Below are positions 17,299 to 26,137 of a DNA stretch of 64,000 nucleotides, piece after piece. This DNA comes from JAJDFU01 sp964641965 (GTDB lineage Bacteria > Bacteroidota > Bacteroidia > Chitinophagales > Saprospiraceae), in the NCBI GenBank assembly GCA_964641965.1, contig CAZXLD010000020.1, forward strand, positions 1-64,000. The letters are read 5' to 3'. The position numbers and the translations under genes were made by a program. Under the pieces are notes generated by a model, which was not told where the DNA came from, made no database searches, and worked only from the letters and a program-made list of their open reading frames with translations. Every line of letters starts with the position of its first letter. Positions within the stretch are counted from its first letter, which is position 1.

Positions 17299-18204
17299 TT
17301 ATTTGCCCCCCTTGTACTGCTCCAGTATTTCAGTACTCACCCAATAGATATCCTTTTTACTAGTGTAGAATAGGTATTTGCCATCCATCGTAACGAAGGG
17401 GCAAAGCTCATGTCCTTCGGTATTGACCGGTGCACCCATATTGACGGCTTCGCTCCAGCTCCCATCAGCTTGCCGGAAGCTAATGTAAAGATCGCCCTTG
17501 CCCATGCCGTTCCTTCGGATGGAACAAAAGATCAGGTAGGATTCGTCAGGGGCTACAAAAACATCGGCTTCGTATCGATTGGTATTGACCGTAGGACCTA
17601 GCTTGGTCGCCGTTTGGTAGGCCCCGTTGACCCTGGGAGAAAAATAAAGGTCGCAATTGTATGATTCATCTTCTGCGGCCTCCTTCTTGGAAGAAAAATA
17701 GAGAGTTCCATTTTCCGTAAAAGACATATAGTATTCTTCGGCATCCGTATTGATCGCATCTCCAACATCCATAGGCGCTGACCATGAATCCCCCATTCGT
17801 TTAAGGTACCAGATGTTATGGTCCCGGGTTGTATCTCCTTCCCTCCTGGGTCGGTCCGAGATAAAGTATAGCTCCTGCTCATCTGGTGAAAGAAAAGGGT
17901 CGTTGAAGCTGTAGACAGCATCTGAATTGAGGACTTTCGGCTGAGTCCATGCTCCATTTTCCAGTTGACAGTACCGGATTTCATTCCGGTCGCCAACATC
18001 TACACCATAGAAAAACTCCGTACCATCCTCAGAAAAAACCGAACCGAACTCATATTCATTAGGTAAGGAGATAAAGCCTGGTGCAAAGACCTGGGGAACT
18101 AATCCCGGATTTGAAGGCGACATGTAACTAGTACCATCCGGGGATTGGGTCAAGCCAATTGCCAAATAAAGAAGGCATGTGAATAGAATAAGGATTTGTT
18201 TCAC
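17299..18204 (-). CDS. exported PD40 beta-propeller protein
   Basis: A 301-aa protein with a signal peptide (ILILFTCLLYLAIGLTQS) and at least four PD40/WD40-like blades of the TolB type, seen as repeats of the pattern SPDEQELYFISDR, TENGTLYFSSKK, APDESYLIFCSIR and TMDGKYLFYTSKK. Such propellers are usually periplasmic or surface binding modules. No enzymatic domain is attached. It is probably monocistronic. Confidence 0.85.
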   Translation of the reverse strand: MKQILILFTCLLYLAIGLTQSPDGTSYMSPSNPGLVPQVFAPGFISLPNEYEFGSVFSEDGTEFFYGVDVGDRNEIRYCQLENGAWTQPKVLNSDAVYSFNDPFLSPDEQELYFISDRPRREGDTTRDHNIWYLKRMGDSWSAPMDVGDAINTDAEEYYMSFTENGTLYFSSKKEAAEDESYNCDLYFSPRVNGAYQTATKLGPTVNTNRYEADVFVAPDESYLIFCSIRRNGMGKGDLYISFRQADGSWSEAVNMGAPVNTEGHELCPFVTMDGKYLFYTSKKDIYWVSTEILEQYKGGK

Positions 18205-18724
18205 GGCTAATGGTTTAAAGGAAGCGTCGAGCGATTAATAAATTATCATCCAGCTTATTCCAAAACAACTAAAAACCAAGAAAAAGCCAGTCAGTAAAAG
18301 TAATAGAAAGTAACCAGCTATAGTCAACAACAGCCACTGGACTGCATATTTTCGACGGGCGTTGAAATAAAAGATAGGCAGAAGGAACACGACGAATAGT
18401 TCAAAAGGTGATTTCTACAAATTAGCAGTGTGTGAAACAATTCTATTTCGTCCAATTAACCCTTTGTCGAGTGCATCCGTTCCAAATCTGGAGTTTATGC
18501 GACAAAATTCATTCTCATAGGCCATATTTTCGTCTCTATAGGCCACTTTCACAAGCTTTCAGCCCCTATGGCAAACGCAGCAGCATCATGGTCATGGAAG
18601 GATAAGGTAGGACGCCTCAAGCATAGAGGGGGCCCAAGAAAAAGTAGGCTGAAAAAAATTAAACCGGTTGCTTAAAGCTGGTACTAAAGAGAAGCCAGAC
18701 ATTCTTTATAGTGTCCCTCTTCCA
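18205..18724. other. intergenic region with small ORF and short repeats
   Basis: About 520 bp. It holds a possible 51-codon hydrophobic ORF (18235-18390, minus). Around 18520-18575 there are three related short words (CATAGGCCA, TATAGGCCA, CTATGGCA). Nothing else recognisable was found. Confidence 0.4.
18235..18390 (-). CDS. possible small membrane protein or gene remnant
   Basis: The minus strand reads 51 codons from a GTG at 18390: VFLLPIFYFNARRKYAVQWL, then a second hydrophobic stretch (LLTIAGYFLLLLLTGFFLVF) and an end at SWMIIY. Two membrane segments separated by a basic ARRKY loop look protein-like rather than random. The frame extends five to eight codons further upstream (KSPFEL) to a TAG with no ATG. 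It may therefore be a short gene with an alternative start or the 3' remnant of a longer one. Confidence 0.35.
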   Translation of the reverse strand: MFLLPIFYFNARRKYAVQWLLLTIAGYFLLLLLTGFFLVFSCFGISWMIIY

Positions 18725-19180
18725 TTAAACCAATCGCTGGAGCATCTTAATCTGGCCGTAGTGCATCCCCTCATGAATATTATTAAATATGATAGCATCC
18801 TCTACCGTATCCAAGGTAGCTCCATAGCCCGTTACCCAGGCTTGGTAAACGCCAAATCGTCCTTCCTGGTAATCTTGCTCTGCCCAATCCACGGTTAATA
18901 AAAGATGTTCCTTGGCAAAATCAATCAATTCCAACTCCCCTTTCCCTTCCGGTACAGTCCCCCTGCGAAATCGTTGGATGACTTCCATGGGAATGCGAAA
19001 AGGAGTGTTGGTTCTTCCATATAACAACAGCTGGTGGGTTACGATTACGTGGATCAGGTTCCAAAGAATCGTATTGTTGAAACCTTCCGGGATGGTGAAA
19101 AGCTGCTCTTCAGAACAACTTTCTAACAAGCCCGCCATATTGGTTCGGGTGTTGCGCAAAAATTGAAAATGTTTTTCCAT
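18725..19180 (-). CDS. DinB family protein
   Basis: A 151-aa four-helix-bundle protein of the DinB_2/YfiT type. The three metal-ligand histidines can be placed: LWNLIHVIVTH in helix 2, and IHEGMHYGQI near the C terminus. Members act as thiol-dependent S-transferases or have unknown roles. It is cytoplasmic. The start abuts the stop of the upstream GNAT gene (19181), so the two are very probably co-transcribed. Confidence 0.85.
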   Translation of the reverse strand: MEKHFQFLRNTRTNMAGLLESCSEEQLFTIPEGFNNTILWNLIHVIVTHQLLLYGRTNTPFRIPMEVIQRFRRGTVPEGKGELELIDFAKEHLLLTVDWAEQDYQEGRFGVYQAWVTGYGATLDTVEDAIIFNNIHEGMHYGQIKMLQRLV

Positions 19181-19735
19181 TTAAAATGAGCTAAGGGCGT
19201 CTACTGGTTTATCAATTTTGTAAAGGACGCATTTTTCCAGCTGCCTGTATTCTTTTAAATCGGGGTGATTAAAATAACCCATCTTTTTCATTCCAATCTT
19301 CTCCATGACACGGGTCGACCGACTATTATCGGCTACCGCCATAGAATAAATATGTTCCAGTCCAATCTCTCCAAACCCAAATTGCAAACACCTCTTAGCA
19401 CCTTCGGTAGCATAGCCGAAGCCCCAATACGCCTTCGCCAGACGCCATCCGATATCCACGCAGGGAGTAAAATCGGCCGGAAAGGTCTGGGTGGCCATTC
19501 CGATAAACCCGATCATTTGTTGTTCAACCAATAATTCAACCGGGAAATAACAAAATCCATGATTGTGATGGTGAGTAACCATGCGGGCAAGAAAGGCATG
19601 GGATTTGGCGCGCGAATAGGTGGACGGGAAATAGGCCATTACCTCGGGGTCGGAATTGATCGCATCCAACACCTGTATATCGGTAGCTTGCCATTTTCGA
19701 AACCCTAATCTTTCAGATTGAAACAAGTACTCCAA
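19181..19735 (-). CDS. GNAT family N-acetyltransferase
   Basis: A 184-aa acetyltransferase of the RimJ/RimL-like group. It has SERLGFRKWQATDIQVLDAI at the N terminus, the acetyl-CoA pyrophosphate loop AYWGFGYATEGAKRC, and the closing VADNSRSTRVMEKIGMKK motif. The substrate is unknown. It directly precedes the DinB gene with no gap. It is an intact relative of the interrupted GNAT at 11.3-12.0 kb, although the two are clearly divergent. Confidence 0.9.
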   Translation of the reverse strand: MEYLFQSERLGFRKWQATDIQVLDAINSDPEVMAYFPSTYSRAKSHAFLARMVTHHHNHGFCYFPVELLVEQQMIGFIGMATQTFPADFTPCVDIGWRLAKAYWGFGYATEGAKRCLQFGFGEIGLEHIYSMAVADNSRSTRVMEKIGMKKMGYFNHPDLKEYRQLEKCVLYKIDKPVDALSSF

Positions 19736-19760
19736 AACAGTTTGCCTTAGGAAGGTTTAC

Positions 19761-21008
19761 TTATTTAGCCATGCAAGTATGGTAATAGGATTCGATCAAA
19801 TTAAAAATCGCCTCCTCCGGCTTGAAAAAAGCAGATCGTATCCCTGCCTCATGCCCTTGTTCGCCATAATACCCATTGGTCATCCAGATGAATCCGAAGC
19901 GGCCGCTTGTATCCCAATGCATTTGAGAAATGAGTCCATAAGCCTCTCCGGCATGGCCTATCATGGGCACGTTTGGAAAGATAAAATCCGAACGATCAGC
20001 CTGCCCGGTCCGGTGAAGGCTGAGTCCAAAACTATGGTAAAAACCACCGTAGGTATCTCCATTCGAACCATCAAAAGTCCACACCGGCTGCTGCATCAAT
20101 TCCACAGTGCCTTTATCCAATACAGCCCTAGGAGATCCACTGGTCTGTTGCATATGCATTAGCATGAAAGTGGCTAATTCACGAGGACTAACCCGCAAAC
20201 TACCCTGAGGACCAAAGATGGAGCCATTCTGTCCAAGCGGATAAGATGGTGTCAATGGCTCAGGATAGACTCCCTGATAGTCATCAGCCGTGGATTGCCC
20301 ATTCCGATAAAGCGCAGCAATGGAATTTAAGTCGGTTATTTCCCGCACATTAAAACTACCCTCTATTCCAAGAGGCTCTAAAACCGTCTCTCGTATATAA
20401 ATATCAAACCGCTTTCCGCTTATCTTTTCGATCAAGGCACCGATAATCCCAAAGTTGAGATTACAATACGTGAAGTACGTCCCAGGCTTCTGGCTCAGCC
20501 ACATATCGTCCGTATAGAAGTAGCCTTCGGGCAACAGGATCTCTTCCATTCCGGGCAGCGTATCTCTTCGATAGGTCGTAAACAAAAAATCTCCGTAGCC
20601 GCTACCATCCTGCAAACTGGAAGTATGCGTTAATAGCATTCGAAAGGTGATCGGAACCTCCGGAAAGTGCCGATTGCGAACCGGATAACCCAGTACCGGA
20701 CTGATATCATCATCCAAATCAAAAGCACCTTTTTCATATAGTTTCATCAAACCCGTAGCTACTACGGTCTTTGAAATAGAAGCAATTCGATAACGCGTTT
20801 TCTCAGTGACAGGCCGCTCCTCTTCAATATGCGCCAAGCCGTGGTAAAATTCATCCACGATATCTCCATTGCAAACCACCAGCAGGGACATGCCAACCAA
20901 TTGATTTTGGGCAGCTACAGCAGCTAGCTCATCCTGGAAAGAAGCTTTTTGTTGGCAGGAAGAGAAAAGTAAGATACCCAGGCAAAAAACGATATAAATA
21001 AAGCGCAT
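19761..21008 (-). CDS. serine hydrolase of the beta-lactamase/class C family, lipoprotein
   Basis: A 415-aa lipoprotein (lipobox LFSSC near residue 18) with the penicillin-binding-protein-like transpeptidase fold. The SxxK motif is SISK (RIASISKTVVATG), the YxN motif is YCN (TYCNLNFGIIGALI), and the third box is HAG in MIGHAGEAYG. This is the DD-peptidase or esterase-like group rather than a resistance beta-lactamase. It probably acts on D-amino-acid peptides or esters in the periplasm. It lies just upstream of the GNAT-DinB pair on the same strand. Confidence 0.9.
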   Translation of the reverse strand: MRFIYIVFCLGILLFSSCQQKASFQDELAAVAAQNQLVGMSLLVVCNGDIVDEFYHGLAHIEEERPVTEKTRYRIASISKTVVATGLMKLYEKGAFDLDDDISPVLGYPVRNRHFPEVPITFRMLLTHTSSLQDGSGYGDFLFTTYRRDTLPGMEEILLPEGYFYTDDMWLSQKPGTYFTYCNLNFGIIGALIEKISGKRFDIYIRETVLEPLGIEGSFNVREITDLNSIAALYRNGQSTADDYQGVYPEPLTPSYPLGQNGSIFGPQGSLRVSPRELATFMLMHMQQTSGSPRAVLDKGTVELMQQPVWTFDGSNGDTYGGFYHSFGLSLHRTGQADRSDFIFPNVPMIGHAGEAYGLISQMHWDTSGRFGFIWMTNGYYGEQGHEAGIRSAFFKPEEAIFNLIESYYHTCMAK

Positions 21009-21084
21009 TCGATTAACATTAACAATGATAATTCCTTCAGGTGTAAACTGTTCCGATATTTGGATGTATTTCTGATTTAAGCAA

Positions 21085-21120
21085 AAAAAGGACTGCCTGA
21101 AGGTACAAGCAATCCTTTTT
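21085..21120 (-). terminator. rho-independent terminator after the HdeD-like gene
   Basis: AAAAAGGACTGC (21085-21096) pairs with GCAATCCTTTTT (21109-21120) with one C-A mismatch. On the minus strand the hairpin is followed by a run of seven T, as expected for termination of the minus-strand DUF308 gene ending at 21141. Confidence 0.75.
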
Positions 21121-21140
21121 ATTGGACTGAAGAAGTCCTT

Positions 21141-21866
21141 CTAGATAGTGGAAGGATTCTTCTTTCCTTTAATTTCGTCCATAGCCTCTTTAAGATCGGA
21201 CTTGAGCTCCTCCATAAAGGATTTCACTTCTTCACTTTCCGATTGACCGAATGCCGCTACTTTTTCGTGTAGTGCATTCATTTTGGATTCTGCCGCTTCA
21301 ATCGCATCACTGGCTTTTACTTTAACTTTTCGCAAGCCAAGCGATATGGCAATCAAAGCAATTCCAGTCATAATGAAAGAAATGGCCACCATCGCTACGA
21401 TAAAAGCCATGCCGAATCCAGGGTTGAATACTACGAAGGCACCCAGGCCAATAGCCAAGATACCAAAGGCCAGCCCCCAACCCCAATAGGGCATTTCCAT
21501 TTTGCGTGCTTCCAGGGCAAAAGCAATGGCCAGGCCACCTCGCATCATGATCAGAAATCCACAGATAAGAATTAGGGTTGCTACGGCTGCTCCTTGATTG
21601 CGGAGCAAGGCGATACCTAATATCGTGTACAGAATACCTGCTGCCAGGTTCCAGCCCCAGCCCTCCATCTCCTGCCGGCTTTGAAAAGCAAAAAAGATGG
21701 TTGTGATACCGTCTACAATGAAAATGATAGAGAATAATAGTGCTAAAGTAAGAAAGGTAATCCCGGGATTAGCCAGAAAATAAATCCCTCCTAACACGTA
21801 CAAAATACCGATGATCAATACGACCCACCAGTTTTTGATGGATTTTACAATTCCTTCTGCGAGCAT
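21141..21866 (-). CDS. HdeD/DUF308 family membrane protein
   Basis: A 241-aa inner-membrane protein with six hydrophobic segments in three two-helix repeats (WWVVLIIGILYVLGGIYFL, WGWNLAAGILYTILGIALL, YWGWGLAFGILAIGLGAFVV), the hallmark of the HdeD/DUF308 family. A charged, helical C-terminal tail (about 180-241, SDAIEAAESKMNALHEKVAA then EEVKSFMEELKSDLKEAMDE) is longer than in simple HdeD proteins and may mediate oligomerisation. HdeD is linked to acid resistance in E. coli; the role here is unknown. Confidence 0.88.
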   Translation of the reverse strand: MLAEGIVKSIKNWWVVLIIGILYVLGGIYFLANPGITFLTLALLFSIIFIVDGITTIFFAFQSRQEMEGWGWNLAAGILYTILGIALLRNQGAAVATLILICGFLIMMRGGLAIAFALEARKMEMPYWGWGLAFGILAIGLGAFVVFNPGFGMAFIVAMVAISFIMTGIALIAISLGLRKVKVKASDAIEAAESKMNALHEKVAAFGQSESEEVKSFMEELKSDLKEAMDEIKGKKNPSTI

Positions 21867-22236
21867 AGGTTTTGGGTTTTGTGTGATTAAAATTTTCGCT
21901 CTGAAAATTAGCCTTAAGATACAAATCCTTCATATTCATGAGCTTGAAATAATTCAAGTAATACCAGATACGACCTAAATCCATTGTTCGATCCCATTTA
22001 AGTACAATCCTGAGCATTTTTAAGCCAGGACGCGATTTCAGCCAAGCCACATGAGCGGAAAAGTAGCCTGGGTGTATATCCTGCTAAACGTTAGTTGGGA
22101 GAGTACTTCCAACGTATTGAAAATTGGAGTGGCTCAACAAATGGAATCCAAACGCTAAACTGTTTTTGCTATCCGATAAAAGCTACTTGCGAATCACACT
22201 GAAAATCTTAAAATTGCCAAAAAACAACCCCTTTTC
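21867..22236. other. divergent intergenic region
   Basis: About 370 bp between the minus-strand HdeD-like gene and the plus-strand DHCR24-like gene, so it should hold promoters for both. A small hairpin (GTTGGGAG/CTTCCAAC) is near 22095-22115. No confident promoter or gene was seen. Confidence 0.4.
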
Positions 22237-23838
22237 ATGAGAAAGACCCTACAGCAATTTCTTACCCGCAACCGCGGTCTGGTTGTATTCCTGTTCGCCG
22301 TTCCGGTCAGCTTCGTATATCAAAGTGCGCAAAACTTGCGCAACTGGTATTTTCGCAATTTCCAAGCCACCAATAAACTGCACGATCGGAAGGTGACCGA
22401 GATTCAGGCTTTAGTGAAACAGGGCGCCCAATCTGGCAAACAGATGTGTACAGCCCGCAAGCCTTGGATGACCATGTCTATCCGTAAGGCCACCTTCAAA
22501 AAGGAAATGGTGCAGATCCCTATCGATCTGAAAAATATCCTCGATTTTGATCCGGAAAATGGCATTGTCCGGGTAGAACCCATGGTGACCATGGGGGATA
22601 TCACGCATTACCTCATCCCGAAAGGCTATGCCTTGGCTGTGCAGGTGGAAATGGATGATCTCACAGTGGGTGGCTTGTGCATGGGCGTCGGTATTGAAAC
22701 CACCTCCCATCGCTACGGATTTCTGTTCGAAACCATTGCCGCTTATGAAATTGTAACGGCAGAAGGCGAACTGATCCGTGCGACAGCAGACGCCCATCCC
22801 GATCTTTTTCATAATCTCCCCTGGTCTCACGGAACCCTTGGATTCCTGGTAGCCGTGGAATTACAAGTAGTTCCCATCCGCTCGCATATGCGAGTCCGTT
22901 ACATTCCTACCCATTCCCAGGAAGAATTCTATCGGCTCTTCCAGGAGCTCTCCCAGTCGGACAACCCACCGTCCTATCTGGAGGGCTTGGTCTATTCACC
23001 AGATGAAGCGGTGATCATGTGCGGCGAGTTAGATGAGCCAAATACTTCGGAAAAGCGCAAAAAAATCAATGCCATCAACCGCTGGTACAAGCCCTGGTAC
23101 TACACCCATGTAGCGCGGTATCTGGAGTGGGGTGAAGGAGAAGAGTACCTTCCGATCCGGCATTATTTCCACCGTCATACCCCTTCGGTATTTTTTCAAC
23201 TCAAGGACCTTATCCCTTTTGGCAATCAGGGCTGGTATCGTTGGCTTTTTGCCTGGATGGGAGCACCCAAGATCTCCCTGATGAAGCTTACCTTCACCCG
23301 GGAGCTCCGCAAACAAGCCTTTGAAAACAGGGTCGCTCAGGATATCCTTATACCGATGCAGGATATGGCGGAAGCCCTGGATCATATTCATCCTCGCTAC
23401 GGGATCTATCCCATGTGGATCTGCCCGGTGCGTATGTTTCGGCATGCGCCGTATGAAGGTTTACTCCCTGAGCCGGAGGCCCCTTCACAGATGTATGTCG
23501 ACATTGGCATTTACGGTATCCCGGCCAAGGTACCGAGTGGAAATTGGGATTCCATTCGCGAGGGACGAGCATTAGAGGCCCTCTCCTTGTCCAAGCGGGG
23601 CTTTCATATGCTGTATGCAGATATGTTTATGAATCGGGCCGAGTTTGAGCAAATGTTCAACCATCGCACCTACCGGGCTGTACGTGCGCAATACAAGGCG
23701 GATCAGGCCTTTCCGGAGATCTACGACAAGGTAGTACCGGAAAGCTGGCTGGTAGATCTGGAAGAAGAGGCCACCAAGCGGATGGAAGCGGAAAATGTTA
23801 CGGCGCCTCAGATGGAGGATCGCTTTGCGGAGAGATAG
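22237..23838 (+). CDS. DHCR24-like FAD-dependent sterol delta-24 reductase
   Basis: A 533-aa protein that matches eukaryotic delta(24)-sterol reductase (DHCR24/DIMINUTO) along nearly its whole length, recalled from the human protein. It has an N-terminal hydrophobic segment (GLVVFLFAVPVSFVYQ), the FAD/PCMH domain with VRVEPMVTMG, DDLTVGGLCMGVGIE, TSHRYG and GTLGFLVAVEL, then YKPWYYTHV, IRHYFHRHTPSVFFQL, PKISLMKLT, YVDIGIYG, GFHMLYADMFMNRAEF and FPEIYDKV. DHCR24 reduces the side-chain double bond of sterols using FAD and NADPH. Other members of the wider family act on other substrates, so the reaction here is an inference. No other sterol-pathway gene is present nearby. Confidence 0.85.
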   Translation: MRKTLQQFLTRNRGLVVFLFAVPVSFVYQSAQNLRNWYFRNFQATNKLHDRKVTEIQALVKQGAQSGKQMCTARKPWMTMSIRKATFKKEMVQIPIDLKNILDFDPENGIVRVEPMVTMGDITHYLIPKGYALAVQVEMDDLTVGGLCMGVGIETTSHRYGFLFETIAAYEIVTAEGELIRATADAHPDLFHNLPWSHGTLGFLVAVELQVVPIRSHMRVRYIPTHSQEEFYRLFQELSQSDNPPSYLEGLVYSPDEAVIMCGELDEPNTSEKRKKINAINRWYKPWYYTHVARYLEWGEGEEYLPIRHYFHRHTPSVFFQLKDLIPFGNQGWYRWLFAWMGAPKISLMKLTFTRELRKQAFENRVAQDILIPMQDMAEALDHIHPRYGIYPMWICPVRMFRHAPYEGLLPEPEAPSQMYVDIGIYGIPAKVPSGNWDSIREGRALEALSLSKRGFHMLYADMFMNRAEFEQMFNHRTYRAVRAQYKADQAFPEIYDKVVPESWLVDLEEEATKRMEAENVTAPQMEDRFAER

Positions 23839-24251
23839 ATGGGAGATGAATACATGAATGACGAACATTCGAATACATGAATTTGGAAGTCTATTCCTTT
23901 TTCATGTATTCCTTGTTCGAATGTACTGACGAAACAAGTTTGTCAGCATCCAAGATTCGAATGTTCTTTTGTTCTTTCCTCCGCCGGCCCCGAACCTGAA
24001 TAATATTCCAAACCCCCAGGGTTGCGTTCCTTATTTGCAAATTCACTTTTCCATTTCAAACCCCCAACTTGTGGACATAATGCCGGTTTTAGGGAAGAAT
24101 AACCTATTGATCAGGATCATTCTTTTTTAAAACCCGTAAATTAGGATGTCGCTGAATTTTGGGATCAACACAAGCCCGAGCTAAAAATAGGATAGCTTCC
24201 GACATGCTACTTCTAATTCGGTAAGTAGGTAATTGTGGTTCAACCGATCTG
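23839..24251. repeat. intergenic region with nested direct and inverted repeats
   Basis: After the DHCR24-like gene, GAATACATGAA occurs at 23848-23858 and again at 23871-23881. Its complement TTCATGTATTC is at 23901-23911. GAACATTCGAAT (23863-23874) has a perfect inverted partner ATTCGAATGTTC at 23955-23966, and a further TTCGAATGT lies at 23916-23924. Between them CTGACGAAAC/GTTTGTCAG forms a bulged hairpin near 23926-23945. The region probably forms a large multi-stem structure; a terminator or repeat element is possible. Nothing recognised in 23970-24251. Confidence 0.55.
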
Positions 24252-25235
24252 TTAGTTTTCTAAAACCTCGAAATTTCTGATCCGAAGGATGGTAGCATCA
24301 CTACTGCCTACCGGACCGGCCCTGTAAATAAAAGCAAAATGGATAGTCTCTCCGCTAAAAGCAGATAAGCTGAGCTTATCAGACTGGGTGAATCCGTCTG
24401 ATCCCGGATCGTTGGACAAAATAAAATCCAAGCCAGCTTCAAAAGGTTGCCAGTTGGCCCTATCAAACCCTTGTGTCATAAAGTCGGTTGCAATTTGAAT
24501 GTCGTAGGGCACAAGCCCGGGTGATACGACTTCGAACCGCCTATCCGCTTCAAATCGCAAATCAGCTGAACGCAATGAATTTAGATCAATGGCAGGAGAG
24601 ATCAGCCATACTTCAGACCTAGATTGGTCCGATGAACCACCCACAAAAGCATTTATTTCTACGGAAGGGACAGAGGTACAGTACCAAGCTGCCGAACCCT
24701 CCCTATTTTGCAAAACCACCACCTCCGACCAGCCCAACGGGATATTTCCAGCCGAACAGTTGGAAAAGTCATCCTGAAAAAGAAAATTCTCCTCGACAGG
24801 CGGCACATCAAGATTCAAAAAGCGTCCATCCAAATCATTGGTAAGCAAGCCCGGACCGACATCTGCTATCTCAAATTCAACCCATACCACTTCAGCTTCA
24901 CTGGTGGTAATGGAGTTAATTTCAAAAGCTGCTATAGTTTGTCCTGCGTCAACTGATAAGCGTATCAGGTCACTTGCTTGAAAGGTTGTTTCTATTGTTG
25001 TACCGGGACTAGCATTTATACGAATCACAATTTCTGATTCTACGATGGACGCAGGTGCAATGGATAAAGAAACCGGAATGGGAAACGTAGTTTGATTATT
25101 AATTTCTAATGACGTTTCTTCGAACTGAACAATTGATGCCACCTCAACCTCATTCTGACTGCAGCTGACCAACAACAAGCACCCTAATAAACTCAGTACG
25201 AGTTCGAGCTTAACAATCCCTTTATAGTTCCTCAC
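24252..25235 (-). CDS. lipoprotein with Calx-beta-like and anchor-J-like domains
   Basis: A 327-aa lipoprotein (lipobox LLVSC). Residues about 35-140 form a beta-rich domain like those before Calx-beta or DUF1735-type modules. Residues about 150-325 resemble a choice-of-anchor J/DUF5017-type jelly roll (LFQDDFSNCSAGNIPLGWSE, EVWLISPAIDLNS, ILRIRNFEVLEN). It is a clear paralogue in architecture of the lipoprotein at 54.4-55.4 kb on the other side of the glycan locus. Its start overlaps the stop of the EEP-family gene by 4 bp, so they are co-transcribed. It is probably a surface glycan-binding or adhesion protein. Confidence 0.68.
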   Translation of the reverse strand: MRNYKGIVKLELVLSLLGCLLLVSCSQNEVEVASIVQFEETSLEINNQTTFPIPVSLSIAPASIVESEIVIRINASPGTTIETTFQASDLIRLSVDAGQTIAAFEINSITTSEAEVVWVEFEIADVGPGLLTNDLDGRFLNLDVPPVEENFLFQDDFSNCSAGNIPLGWSEVVVLQNREGSAAWYCTSVPSVEINAFVGGSSDQSRSEVWLISPAIDLNSLRSADLRFEADRRFEVVSPGLVPYDIQIATDFMTQGFDRANWQPFEAGLDFILSNDPGSDGFTQSDKLSLSAFSGETIHFAFIYRAGPVGSSDATILRIRNFEVLEN

Positions 25236-26134
25236 TTAGGACGATATTCTAAAACGGAAATAACCGGAAAGTGGTCAGAGATAAAGTTGCCGTTAACCGT
25301 AAGATCATTTGCAAAATAAGACACACTTGAAAAGCCGTTCATGAAAATAAAATCAATACGCCTGCTAAAACTGCTGCTCGGTTCGAAACCGTTGAACGTA
25401 CCTACGGGTCCAAATCTTACCCTGGAATTATAACTATCCCTGAGTCCTCCTTCCAAAATGACATTGTAGGGTTCAGAATCAGGTTCGGTGTTCAGGTCCC
25501 CTGCCAAAATAACCCATTCATTTGCACTGTTCGATTGTATAAAATCCATAATTAACCGGGCACTGTTTTGTCGCGCCTCATTCCCCACATGGTCGAAATG
25601 AGCATTGTAAAAATGTACAATACGGCCATTCCGATTATCTCGCAGGTAAACATACGTACATATCCGTTCCAGCACAGCATCCCAACCTATGGATGGGCTT
25701 TCAGGAGTTTCCGAGAGCCAGAAAGTACCACTGTCGAGCAGGGTGAATGCTTCTTTTTTATAATAGATCGGAGCAAATTCACCCGCTGCTAAACCGTCCT
25801 CTCTGCCAATGCCGATACTCTCATAAGCAGTAAGCTGATCGTCCAGATAGTTTTTTTGGTGCACCAAAGCCTCCTGCATACCTATAATGTCAAGGTTCTC
25901 GCTCTCTAAGAAAAGCACGATACTTTGCTTTCGATTGTCCCATCGGTTCTCATTGTCACCAGGATTATCAAAACGAATATTAAAAGAGGAGACTTTCAAA
26001 CTCGCATTACTGATTTCGTTATCCACAAGGGGAACCTCGTTTTCTGAACAAGACCATAAGAGCAAGATCACACTTGTCAAAAGCGAAAACTTTAACCATA
26101 CAGCCCACTTATGTTTAGCTTCGATAATGTTCAT
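25232..26134 (-). CDS. endonuclease/exonuclease/phosphatase family lipoprotein
   Basis: A 300-aa lipoprotein (lipobox LLWSC near residue 29) with a complete EEP-fold active site: Asn in SSFNIRFD, Glu in IIGMQEAL, His in YNAHFDHVG, Asp/Asn in LAGDLNTEP, Asp in RRIDFIF and the terminal Asp-His in ISDHFPV. Extracellular members hydrolyse phosphodiesters or phosphomonoesters in nucleic acids, lipids or sugars. It lies 3 bp from the ROK kinase gene upstream and overlaps the downstream lipoprotein gene by 4 bp, forming a three-gene operon at the edge of the glycan locus, which may hint at a phosphorylated sugar substrate. Confidence 0.85.
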   Translation of the reverse strand: MNIIEAKHKWAVWLKFSLLTSVILLLWSCSENEVPLVDNEISNASLKVSSFNIRFDNPGDNENRWDNRKQSIVLFLESENLDIIGMQEALVHQKNYLDDQLTAYESIGIGREDGLAAGEFAPIYYKKEAFTLLDSGTFWLSETPESPSIGWDAVLERICTYVYLRDNRNGRIVHFYNAHFDHVGNEARQNSARLIMDFIQSNSANEWVILAGDLNTEPDSEPYNVILEGGLRDSYNSRVRFGPVGTFNGFEPSSSFSRRIDFIFMNGFSSVSYFANDLTVNGNFISDHFPVISVLEYRPK

Positions 26135-26137
26135 CTC

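Noticed and set aside
22411..22830. 139-codon open frame on the minus strand
   Set aside because: Antisense to the DHCR24-like gene; no motif. The sense protein is strongly family-like.
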